A stretch of DNA of 31,820 nt from an uncultured bacterium. Its GTDB lineage: Bacteria > Bacillota > Clostridia > Christensenellales > Borkfalkiaceae. Under the pieces are notes generated by a model that did not search any database, was not told where the DNA came from, and worked only from the letters and a program-made list of their open reading frames with translations. Where the stretch lies: assembly GCA_934871445.1 (NCBI GenBank), contig CAKXBD010000007.1, positions 1 to 31,820 on the forward strand, written 5' to 3'. Positions 24,600 to 30,827 of the stretch are shown here, piece after piece. Both the position numbers and the translations under genes were made by a program. The number at the start of each line of letters is the position of its first letter. Position 1 is the first letter of the stretch.

Positions 24600-24797
24600 T
24601 CAGCTCACCTCACGGGATATACGGATAATTTTATCGTCCTGTATTTGAATGAGATAATAAAAGCCTTTATAGGAGGCCTGAACGGTATAAAGGTTTGGCG
24701 CTTCCCATACGGCGTCACGAATGGTAATAAAATTCGGGCGGGTGCCTAACATATACGCGATTTTACTTTTCAGTTTCTTTTCTTCCGTTTTCGTCAT
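24600..24797 (-). CDS. Small hypothetical element protein (65 aa)
   Basis: Unrecognised. A lysine-rich N-terminal helix (TKTEEKKLKSKIAYML) is followed by what looks like a three- or four-stranded beta segment (NLYTVQASYKGFYYLIQIQDDKIIRISREV). It starts 15 bp after the 108-aa gene and is coupled to the 77-aa gene. The ribosome binding site is poor (GAAGCG), again suggesting coupling. Conserved order in related elements would be needed to assign a role. Confidence 0.55.
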   Translation of the reverse strand: MTKTEEKKLKSKIAYMLGTRPNFITIRDAVWEAPNLYTVQASYKGFYYLIQIQDDKIIRISREVS

Positions 24798-24812
24798 GTT
24801 CGCTTCATCGCC

Positions 24813-25139
24813 CTACAAGATATTGCAAGCGTGTAAAAGAGGCTTGAAATTAATATGACTGTCCGAACGGTACAGGCCGCGCAAACGCAGTTCCCGACCC
24901 ATGAGACAGACACAAGAGCCGATTTCTTTTTCGCGTTCGCCCGTCCAATAAATCAGATAGCAGGCACGGCCTTTAATAAATTTAATTTTTGCGTATTCCG
25001 TTATTTTACGCCAAAAACAGGGGAATGAACGGAATATGGATTCGGGGTGCATTGTCGAAAAGTCTTTATACTTGAAACCAATACAAAGTACGTTGCCCGT
25101 CTCAATATCGATTACCGCATATCTGCAAAATTCTTTCAT
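24813..25139 (-). CDS. Hypothetical element protein (108 aa)
   Basis: Unrecognised cytosolic protein with five cysteines. It begins MKEFCRYAVIDIETGNVLCIGFKY, a beta-hairpin-like start of the type 'yavidi.tg.vl.'. The middle is basic and the end is HINFKPLLHACNIL. Its ATG follows the stop of the Cys-rich 46-mer by 2 bp, with GAGG inside that gene's end, so the two are translated together. Confidence 0.6.
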   Translation of the reverse strand: MKEFCRYAVIDIETGNVLCIGFKYKDFSTMHPESIFRSFPCFWRKITEYAKIKFIKGRACYLIYWTGEREKEIGSCVCLMGRELRLRGLYRSDSHINFKPLLHACNIL

Positions 25140-25141
25140 AA

Positions 25142-25282
25142 CTATACCTCGTCATGTTCTTGACTTTGAGGGCATGTTTCAAAAAATTGTTCTTCGTCAT
25201 ATTCCAAAAAGTCGGAGATTGAACAATTTTCTTCCGCAGGGTTCCAAGAACAACAATTACAGCAATCTGTTTTGTTTTCCAT
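25142..25282 (-). CDS. Cys-rich 46-residue element peptide
   Basis: Short gene with a strong ribosome binding site (AGGAGATAAAGAA before ATG at 25280-25282), encoding MENKTDCCNCCSWNPAEENC followed by an acidic half (SISDFLEYDEEQFFETCPQS, QEHDEV). Six Cys (C7, C8, C10, C11, C20, C37), with a CCxCC cluster, suggest a small metal-binding peptide. It ends 2 bp before the 108-aa gene and is the first gene of the downstream half of the element. It could be a small regulator or an anti-defence peptide; that is speculation. Coding status rests on the ribosome binding site and the tight coupling. Confidence 0.65.
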   Translation of the reverse strand: MENKTDCCNCCSWNPAEENCSISDFLEYDEEQFFETCPQSQEHDEV

Positions 25283-25304
25283 TTTCTTTATCTCCTAAAA
25301 ATTC

Positions 25305-25333
25305 TTGACTTTCGTCGTTAAATGCGGTATAAT
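25305..25333 (+). promoter_or_regulatory. Consensus promoter of the candidate ncRNA
   Basis: TTGACT (25305-25310), exactly 17 bp, perfect TATAAT (25328-25333). It points against every gene of the element. Confidence 0.75.
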
Positions 25334-25339
25334 ATTTTC

Positions 25340-25410
25340 AAAGAAGCCGAGAAGCCTTTAAGGTAGACATTGCGAGAGGGTAAAGCCTCTTGTGGGGTGC
25401 TTCTTTTTTT
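25340..25410 (+). ncRNA. Candidate ~70-nt structured RNA on the strand opposite the element genes
   Basis: It starts about 7 nt after a consensus promoter and ends in a T7 run (25404-25410). AAGAAGC (25341-25347) pairs with GCTTCTT (25399-25405), closing a junction. Inside, CGAGAGG (25373-25379) pairs with CCTCTTG (25386-25392) around a 6-nt loop, and GCC/GGT at 25353-25363 can form a third short stem. No ORF with a ribosome binding site fits. It lies in the gap between the 131-aa gene and the Cys-rich peptide, antisense to their junction. It could be an antisense or copy-control RNA, or read on the other strand a terminator or single-strand origin. Confidence 0.6.
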
Positions 25411-25804
25411 ATTTGTCTTTTTTCGGATATTTCCACGGTAGAGGTAATTCCTCAAAATTTTCTTTGTCGTCATGCCGTACTCGTTTTCCTATATACATAG
25501 GGTCAGGGTCTTTCGGATCCGGATTTGGATAAACCATTTCATTCGTTCGGTCTCCGTCCTTGTCTCCGTGCATAACTTTTCTATAACGATATTCGTCTAC
25601 TTCACACTCAACACCTTGCTGATTCGTCTTTGAGTTTTTCTGCTCACCGACAATTAAAGCAGGGTGTTTTGATTTTTTATAATACCGAAAATGCGGATAC
25701 GGAGCTTCTGCACGCTTCTGTTTTGATTTCACGGCGTAACTTTTACGTATGGCCTTCTTTTGCGCTTCCGATTTACAATGAAATTTCGGCGTCTTCTTCG
25801 ACAT
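25409..25804 (-). CDS. Basic hypothetical element protein (131 aa)
   Basis: Unknown highly charged protein. The N-terminal half is strongly basic (SEAQKKAIRKSYAVKSKQKRAEAPYPHFRYYKKSKHP), and the C-terminal half is more acidic with the motif YPNPDPKDPDPMYIGKRVRHDDKENF ending LPLPWKYPKKDK. The basic part could bind nucleic acid; the rest looks extended or disordered. It follows the 79-aa coiled-coil protein in the rep operon by 29 bp. A role in replication or packaging of single-stranded DNA is plausible from context only. Confidence 0.65.
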   Translation of the reverse strand: MSKKTPKFHCKSEAQKKAIRKSYAVKSKQKRAEAPYPHFRYYKKSKHPALIVGEQKNSKTNQQGVECEVDEYRYRKVMHGDKDGDRTNEMVYPNPDPKDPDPMYIGKRVRHDDKENFEELPLPWKYPKKDK

Positions 25805-25832
25805 ATTCTATCCTCTTTCGTTTCTCTATGCC

Positions 25833-26072
25833 TTAAAACGGATCTCTGTTCCCGGACACCGGCTTTTTCCGCTTCCGCGCCTGCTCATACGTTTGATTCA
25901 ACAGCGCATATTCGTACTTACGGTGTTCTTTCATCGCTTTTTTCACGCCTTTCAAGTCCCCTCGGTTTGCCGCTTGGTCCAGCTTCTGTTCCGTTCGCTC
26001 GTATTCGCGTTTTAACCGTTCCCGCGACGTCGTCAACGCCAACGCCTTTTCTTCTTTCTTAAAAAATCCCAT
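25833..26072 (-). CDS. Small coiled-coil element protein (79 aa)
   Basis: Charged, almost entirely helical protein (TTSRERLKREYERTEQKLDQAANRGDLKGVKKAMKEHRKYEY) with a heptad-like pattern, ending in a basic tail (ARKRKKPVSGNRDPF). I use the ATG at 26070-26072, not the GTG at 26079-26081: the AGGGAG lies 10 nt before the ATG but only about 2 nt before the GTG. The ATG comes one base after the rep TGA (TGAAATG), so it is translationally coupled to Rep and may be a Rep accessory factor. Confidence 0.65.
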   Translation of the reverse strand: MGFFKKEEKALALTTSRERLKREYERTEQKLDQAANRGDLKGVKKAMKEHRKYEYALLNQTYEQARKRKKPVSGNRDPF

Positions 26073-26073
26073 T

Positions 26074-27285
26074 TCACTCACTCCCTGTTTCTATTCCTTC
26101 CGCTTTCCTTAAAAACTCCATGAGCTCGTCTATCTTTTCCCGTTTATCTTCTTCCGATAAGTGCATAAACGCTCGGCATAACGACGACGCTCCGATATAC
26201 CTTATCTTCGAGCCGTTATAAAACGACTTTATGATTTCCGTCAGTTCTTCTTCCAGGTTTATCGGCATTTCTATCTGTTGCAAATGTTCGATTATCATTT
26301 CAAATAATACGTCCGTCGTCAATGTCGGAGACACTATATCGTCTATTACGTTAAAATCCGTATTATACAGACAGCCGTAAGTTTGGTAAACCTTCCGATT
26401 ATACAATGCGAAATATAACGTCACGAAGGTTTCATAGGTGAAGATCGATTTTTCCTTATACGTGCCCTTTATCGCGTACTTGAAAATTTCGTGATAATTC
26501 CCGTCTTTCACTAAATTCGCACGTACCGAAAATCCGTCCGGGTATTGCGGCAGTACGTCCCCTATATGGTTGATATTGTTTTTCGTCACCGGTTTTCGCA
26601 TTATCAAAAGACACCAGATTCTTTGCAGCAGTATCTCCAAGCTCGTAAACGGGTGCGGCGGGTTGCTTCCCTTTTTATCGTAAGAGTATTGATTCCAATA
26701 TTTCGCTTCCAGGTTCAACCCCTTTTTCAGAATAAACATACAATGGAAATGCGGGTGGTACATGGTATTGTTTCCTTCTTTCGTCGTTATTTCCAGCGAC
26801 CGCACCGCTCCCGCATAGCCGTATTGCGAGAAATCTATTCCGCGGATTTTACTCCGACCGTCAAAAAGTCTAATCATATAACTGAATCTGTCAAACATCA
26901 ACGTAAGCGTATTTCCCAAATGTCCTCCGTCCACGTTCGGCTGCGTGAATATGATATGGTAGATATCGTAATCTTTCTCATACTCCGCCAAAACGGGCGA
27001 ATACAGTTGATAACGCCGCTCCGCATTGAACTGCTGACAGTTATAGCAAAATGCGTCCTTGCAACGATTTACTCCCAACACGTGCTTACATTCCGATTTC
27101 GTATAATAATCTACATTCCAATATTTACAGCAATTGATTAACCCGTCCGCTTTCCTCTGAAATTTTTCGTCTCCGTATTCTTCCGACATGCGGATATAGA
27201 ATTGTCGGAGATACTCATTGAAGCCGCGCTTTTTATCCAGCTCCAAAAAGTAGTTTTTCTCTATCACACAGTCGCGTATGTTCAT
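26074..27285 (-). CDS. rep: Rep_1-family (pC194/pUB110-type) HUH rolling-circle replication initiator
   Basis: A 403-aa endonuclease expected to nick the double-strand origin and stay linked through a tyrosine. HUH motif: YHPHFHC (176-182; metal ligands H179, H181), preceded by RSLEITT (162-168), as in PF01446. Catalytic region: HEIFKY (265-270), giving E266 and Y270, four residues apart, the same spacing as the E210/Y214 pair of pC194 RepA. FTQPNVDG (113-120) corresponds to the FLTLTxPNV motif. A Cys cluster (C66, C75, C80, C83) may bind zinc. GAGGTGAAG precedes the ATG. The candidate origin lies about 100 bp upstream. All key residues are intact, so the replicon may be active. Confidence 0.88.
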   Translation of the reverse strand: MNIRDCVIEKNYFLELDKKRGFNEYLRQFYIRMSEEYGDEKFQRKADGLINCCKYWNVDYYTKSECKHVLGVNRCKDAFCYNCQQFNAERRYQLYSPVLAEYEKDYDIYHIIFTQPNVDGGHLGNTLTLMFDRFSYMIRLFDGRSKIRGIDFSQYGYAGAVRSLEITTKEGNNTMYHPHFHCMFILKKGLNLEAKYWNQYSYDKKGSNPPHPFTSLEILLQRIWCLLIMRKPVTKNNINHIGDVLPQYPDGFSVRANLVKDGNYHEIFKYAIKGTYKEKSIFTYETFVTLYFALYNRKVYQTYGCLYNTDFNVIDDIVSPTLTTDVLFEMIIEHLQQIEMPINLEEELTEIIKSFYNGSKIRYIGASSLCRAFMHLSEEDKREKIDELMEFLRKAEGIETGSE

Positions 27286-27378
27286 TTTTCTTCACCTCGG
27301 GACTAAGGTTTCCTTAAAAAACGACTTCGGGACTGCTTTTCGCTTTATTCGGTTTCAAGAAAAACGCTACGAGTTATT

Positions 27379-27440
27379 TCTATTATATCAAGGAAGGGAA
27401 CTTTCGGAGCCGTCCCTTGCTCCGAAAGCCCTTCTTTTTA
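27379..27440 (-). other. Candidate double-strand origin (dso) upstream of rep
   Basis: On the minus strand a large hairpin ends at CCCTTC and is followed at once by CTTGATATAATAG. CTTGATA (27386-27392 as TATCAAG on the plus strand) equals the core of the pC194/pUB110 nick region (CTTTCTTATCTTGATA in those plasmids, from memory). A Rep_1-type initiator is encoded directly downstream. The TATAAT within it could also be a -10 box, but no matching -35 is found. Confidence 0.55.
27393..27439 (+). terminator. Strong two-part hairpin with T-tract (also part of the candidate origin)
   Basis: GAAGGG (27393-27398) pairs with CCCTTC (27429-27434), and CTTTCGGAGC (27401-27410) with GCTCCGAAAG (27419-27428). 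A 2-nt bulge and an 8-nt loop complete it, and TTTTT follows on the plus strand. As no plus-strand gene precedes it, the origin role or attenuation of rep transcription seems more likely than simple termination. Confidence 0.55.
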
Positions 27441-27478
27441 CCCTACGTCGAGCACCTCCCTGATATCTCTTTTACCCG

Positions 27479-27781
27479 TCAGGCAAAATCTTCCGCACTG
27501 AACGGGCTCTCCGCTACTCGGTCCATATTGAGTAACGTCTCTCGCTTCGCCACCGGGTCATAGTCGATATTCAGCGCCACTATGTCGCCCATTACCAGCC
27601 CGTCTGCCATTCGGTTATTCACGTCAATGAAATACTGCGTCGCCTGCGCCGGGATCACTTCTCCCGTATCGCTGCGCTTTCGCGGCGGCATTACCACTTC
27701 CAACACGTGGTAGTCCTGATTCTTCTTGTTGCTGTGAATCCGTTTTTCGCCTACAAACATTACTTTAATCTTGTTGTCCAT
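27479..27781 (-). CDS. Putative single-strand DNA-binding protein (100 aa)
   Basis: I place the start at the ATG 27779-27781, because AAAGGAGA lies 6 nt upstream; the longer frame from 27826 has no good site. The 100-aa product (MDNKIKVMFVGEKRIHSNKK...) is predicted beta-rich: KVMFVGEK, YHVLEVVMPPRK, TQYFIDVNN, GDIVALNIDYDP. Its length and its place next to a rolling-circle Rep match the gpV-like or OB-fold ssDNA-binding proteins of filamentous phages. The tail AESPFSAEDFA is reminiscent of the acidic SSB tip. Assignment rests on context and pattern, not a proven match. Confidence 0.5.
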   Translation of the reverse strand: MDNKIKVMFVGEKRIHSNKKNQDYHVLEVVMPPRKRSDTGEVIPAQATQYFIDVNNRMADGLVMGDIVALNIDYDPVAKRETLLNMDRVAESPFSAEDFA

Positions 27782-27887
27782 TTTCTTCTCCTTTGCCCTT
27801 GGACTCAGGGCCGCTTTATTTATCAAACGTCTTTCTTACGCCTGTCTTTCCCGGCGTTTTTTCGACGTCTAATATCGTATTTTTATC

Positions 27888-28742
27888 TTACTTTACGTTA
27901 AAATCCACGGGGATCAATCCCAGCCGGATTTCCTTCGCCCGCGCATTGATTTGACGGGACAGCCTCATGATTTCGTTACACTCCGGGAAAAATTCCGGGT
28001 GCGTCGTACATAGCTGTATCACCTCTCCGCGCAGCTGCTTCACACGGAAAGGTATATCGTCGTAATTTTTTACCGGCTCCGAACTGTCCGACGTCGGACA
28101 CTTGCTTTCCCGGTCCGTCGTCGGCGCTATAAACTGAATTTTGGACGCTTTTTCCGCCTGCTCCCGACGCTCCCGCAACGCATAGTCTAATGCCGCTTGT
28201 AAATCTTCCTCTATGCTCGTATCTGTACTCACACGCCAGCGACCGCGTTTGTAATACTTCCGCAACAGACGCATTTTCCGGACGCTGATTCCCGCGTTCA
28301 GCTTCTTCCACGTCCCTTGCTCGAACGTCGTCATTTCCAACAGTTGACTGTATGTATAAATACAAAACTCCGACGGCAGTTGATTTACGCCCCCGCAAAA
28401 CATTTCACACACTTTTATCAGGCCTATCGTTTCCGTGCGCGAAATCCCTAATTTGTCGCGTATAAAACGATAAAAGTCCGAATAGCCTTTCGCGGATTTT
28501 TCCGCGCAATATAAATATAATTCTTCGTCCCTGATTACTTTTAAGCGATAGCCCGTATCTACGAAATTACCGTAAACGGCGCGCGTGTTCGTTATGATTC
28601 CGCTGCATTCGTTCAATAACTTTCCGAACTTCTCACGGCCTGTTTCCGGATCTATGTTCGTGTAGATTTCTTCCCAATCGTGACGGTACATGTCCGAAGC
28701 AACCAGCTCTTTCAATTTCACGTCTAAAATTTTGACCGACAT
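27888..28742 (-). CDS. HTH DNA-binding protein, paralogue of the 350-aa protein (284 aa)
   Basis: Unnamed family; ParB/KorB-like in layout. The N-terminal domain (about 40-165) has GYRLK (64-68), a helix-turn-helix-like YRFIRDKLGISRTETIGLIKV (about 91-111), YTYSQLLEM (129-137) and ISVRKMRLLRKYY (152-164). All have counterparts in the same order in the 350-aa protein. The middle is charged; the C-terminus (about 225-280) is helical. A 16-bp parS-like palindrome lies inside the gene (28085-28100). The ribosome binding site is GGAGGGAG. Role inferred: copy control, partition or transcription control of the element. Confidence 0.65.
   Translation of the reverse strand: MSVKILDVKLKELVASDMYRHDWEEIYTNIDPETGREKFGKLLNECSGIITNTRAVYGNFVDTGYRLKVIRDEELYLYCAEKSAKGYSDFYRFIRDKLGISRTETIGLIKVCEMFCGGVNQLPSEFCIYTYSQLLEMTTFEQGTWKKLNAGISVRKMRLLRKYYKRGRWRVSTDTSIEEDLQAALDYALRERREQAEKASKIQFIAPTTDRESKCPTSDSSEPVKNYDDIPFRVKQLRGEVIQLCTTHPEFFPECNEIMRLSRQINARAKEIRLGLIPVDFNVK
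28085..28100. promoter_or_regulatory. 16-bp perfect palindrome, parS-like (copy 1, in the 284-aa gene)
   Basis: TGTCCGACGTCGGACA is fully self-complementary. It shares 10 of 16 positions, including TGT...ACGT...ACA, with the parS consensus TGTTTCACGTGAAACA. The gene reads it as codons TGT-CCG-ACG-TCG-GAC. Confidence 0.55.
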
Positions 28743-28837
28743 TTCTCTCTCCCTCCGTTTATTGTTTTCCCCTCCGCCCGGAGAGTGCCCGCAAGGTAAC
28801 TCACGGACACTCCGACAGGAGAGAGGTCCTGCCCGGA

Positions 28838-29317
28838 TTACGGATTTTCACCCGCTTCCCGGGATATTTCTTTTCGGTATTCCTCCGTGATTCGTCTCAG
28901 ATTCTGCTTCTCTTCTCCTTCAAACTCTGCGAACGGCTCCTCCCCTTCCTCCGGCGTAAACAACTCATAAAATACCGCTATCGCTTGCCTCAGCTCCGGT
29001 TCCGTAAATTCCACCGTCCCGCATTTCGCTTTTCCGTGCTTTTTCGCTTCCGCGTACTTGATTGTCAGAAATTTATACAACCAAACCTCTAACGCTCCAT
29101 CTTCCGAAAATCTGCACGTGATTTTCCGAGCTTTCCTCATATTGTCAAAAGCCACCGTTACAAAAGATATACAATCATACTCCGGGTCCTCACTATACAA
29201 GAAACAATCCGAAATACATTCCTTTAAGGCTTCTTCATTTACGCTTAAATCCTGCAAACAGTTCCTTTGTCTTATCTTTCTCAATCTCCGCTTTAACAGC
29301 CATTTCTTTAACGACAT
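28838..29317 (-). CDS. Hypothetical element protein (159 aa)
   Basis: Unrecognised. A very basic N-terminal helix (KKWLLKRRLRKIRQRN, about 4-19) is followed by an alpha/beta part with DCISFVTVAFDNMRKARKITCRFSEDGALEVWLYKFL. A glutamate-rich helical C-terminus (FTPEEGEEPFAEFEGEEKQNLRRITEEYRKE) completes it. Ribosome binding site GGGAGAGAGGGA. It lies between the two HTH paralogues in the operon. The ~95-bp gap after it (28743-28837) can form two short hairpins (CAGGA/TCCTG and CGGAG/CTCCG) and holds no gene. Confidence 0.6.
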   Translation of the reverse strand: MSLKKWLLKRRLRKIRQRNCLQDLSVNEEALKECISDCFLYSEDPEYDCISFVTVAFDNMRKARKITCRFSEDGALEVWLYKFLTIKYAEAKKHGKAKCGTVEFTEPELRQAIAVFYELFTPEEGEEPFAEFEGEEKQNLRRITEEYRKEISREAGENP

Positions 29318-29337
29318 TCCCTCTCTCCCGTCCTCAG

Positions 29338-29685
29338 TTACTTATTTTTCTTATTTGCCCGCCATGTTTTCCAGCGTTCCGATTTACGTTTCTTATGCGC
29401 TTTCAGCTTCGCCGTATCAAACGGACTGCCTGTTTTCGCCTTATCTGACAAATACGCCCCGGCACTGTCGCTTCTTGCGTCCAGGTATCCCGCTCGGTAC
29501 GCCTTCTGCTCCGACGTCAACGGCCGCACTTCTCCGTCCTTCGTTACTTTAAGCTCGCCGTTATTGTTGTAACGCACCTTCTCTTTCAGCTCTTTCGCGT
29601 ACTTCGCTCCCTTCCCCGCCGGCGTAAGCAACGTTACGTCTCGGCCTTGGCGATTCTTTCCTCGCCATGCTACTTGTTTTGACAT
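29338..29685 (-). CDS. Basic hypothetical element protein (115 aa)
   Basis: Unrecognised, lysine/arginine-rich soluble protein. It has a possible small beta domain at the start (VAWRGKNRQGRDVTLLTPAGKGAKYAKEL), a middle EQKAYRAGYLDARSDSAGAYL helix resembling 'exported/structural phage protein' helices, and a strongly basic tail (KAHKKRKSERWKTWRANKKNK). The tail could bind DNA. AAGGAGAA lies 6 nt before the ATG. A half copy of the palindrome (TCCGACGT) occurs at about 29513. Function unknown. Confidence 0.6.
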   Translation of the reverse strand: MSKQVAWRGKNRQGRDVTLLTPAGKGAKYAKELKEKVRYNNNGELKVTKDGEVRPLTSEQKAYRAGYLDARSDSAGAYLSDKAKTGSPFDTAKLKAHKKRKSERWKTWRANKKNK

Positions 29686-29749
29686 TTGTCTTTCTCCTTG
29701 AATTTTATTTACTCGCCGTTTTCACAGCGCGAGCAGCTTTTTTTAACCC

Positions 29750-30802
29750 TTACAGTTCCTCTGTTCGCTCCGTCAGGTACTCCTCTATCTGTTCTTTCGT
29801 TACCTGAATCGGATATTCATATTGCTCTGTTTTCAGATAATACCTCGGCGCGTCGTACGACGTCATTTTTTCTACGTCTTTACATACGTGCGTTTCCGAC
29901 GCATATACTACCTCGCCCGTTTTTAAGTTATAATGATACACCCGTTCATACAACGGATAATAACCGCGGTTATATTGACTCTCCCATTCCGTATAGCTCG
30001 AAAGCCATTGTCTGCGTCCCGCTCGGTTTTTCAGATTGAATTTTTCCGTTTCACTCTCGCTTTCTTCTATCTGTCCGACGTCGGACACTTCGCTTTCTTC
30101 CGCCTTCGATTCGATTCCGACGTCGGATTCGCCGGCTGCCGCCGTTTCGGAAAACTTTTCCTTCCGCCCTGCCGCGTCAGCTTCTCCTGTCAACCCCGCA
30201 AATGTTATCTGACCCGGTATTATCTCCCCGGGCCCTTGCTTTCGGGACGGTTGTTGCTTTTCTTCCGCTCGGCGTTTCGCTTCTCTTAATGCCTCCTCCG
30301 GCGTCCACCAACCACAAGAGACTGTATTCAACAGTTTCTTTATCAGCCGCATTTCCGCTACTGTTTGTTTCGGGCTGAAACAGTGGCGGTCAAATTCCGA
30401 TACCGAGCCCAACTCTACAAGCTGGCTCGTATTATAGCCCGCGTACTTCTTGTCGATAAAGTCTATGTTCTCGCCGTTCATTTTCACAAATTCCGCGATA
30501 TTCAACAGATTCGATACTTTCGTCTTGCTGAATCCGAACGCATACCCGCAGAAATCCTCGAACCGGTCATAACTGAAACAAATATTCGATTCCGGGTCGA
30601 ATACTTCTCGCCATAATAATGTGCCTTTCAATTCCTTCAATCGATACCCCAATATGCACATGTCCCTCACCGTTTCATGCGCATACTCCAATATCCTCTG
30701 ACAGTCCCTTAAAAAGCCTTGCTTCTTTTCCTCCGGCATATAACACGAGTATTTGAAAAAATTGAAATTCTCACGGCTTTGAAAATCTAATAACTCCGAC
30801 AT
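29750..30802 (-). CDS. HTH DNA-binding protein, ParB-like paralogue (350 aa)
   Basis: The same N-terminal domain as the 284-aa protein: GYRLK (52-56), a helix-turn-helix-like FEDFCGYAFGFSKTKVSNLLNI (about 81-102), YNTSQLVEL (123-131) and SPKQTVAEMRLIKKLL (143-158). The 'fSKTKVSNLL' helix resembles the ParB-type 'kSrsyVsnlLRL' recognition helix. A long acidic, low-complexity linker (about 205-258) leads to a tyrosine-rich C-terminal domain (WESQYNRGYYPLYERVYHYNLKTGEVVY...). Two palindrome copies lie in the linker-coding DNA, 42 bp apart. Ribosome binding site AGGAGAGAGGG. Partition or regulatory role inferred. Confidence 0.65.
   Translation of the reverse strand: MSELLDFQSRENFNFFKYSCYMPEEKKQGFLRDCQRILEYAHETVRDMCILGYRLKELKGTLLWREVFDPESNICFSYDRFEDFCGYAFGFSKTKVSNLLNIAEFVKMNGENIDFIDKKYAGYNTSQLVELGSVSEFDRHCFSPKQTVAEMRLIKKLLNTVSCGWWTPEEALREAKRRAEEKQQPSRKQGPGEIIPGQITFAGLTGEADAAGRKEKFSETAAAGESDVGIESKAEESEVSDVGQIEESESETEKFNLKNRAGRRQWLSSYTEWESQYNRGYYPLYERVYHYNLKTGEVVYASETHVCKDVEKMTSYDAPRYYLKTEQYEYPIQVTKEQIEEYLTERTEEL
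30072..30087. promoter_or_regulatory. 16-bp perfect palindrome, parS-like (copy 2, in the 350-aa gene)
   Basis: Identical TGTCCGACGTCGGACA, here read as codons GTG-TCC-GAC-GTC-GGA-CAG, a different frame from copy 1. The identity to copy 1 extends to 20 bp. Confidence 0.55.
30116..30127. promoter_or_regulatory. 12-bp core palindrome (copy 3, in the 350-aa gene)
   Basis: TCCGACGTCGGA, the 12-bp core of the repeat. Its centre is 42 bp (four helical turns) from the centre of copy 2. Confidence 0.45.
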
Positions 30803-30827
30803 TCCCTCTCTCCTGTCTTTTCTATTA

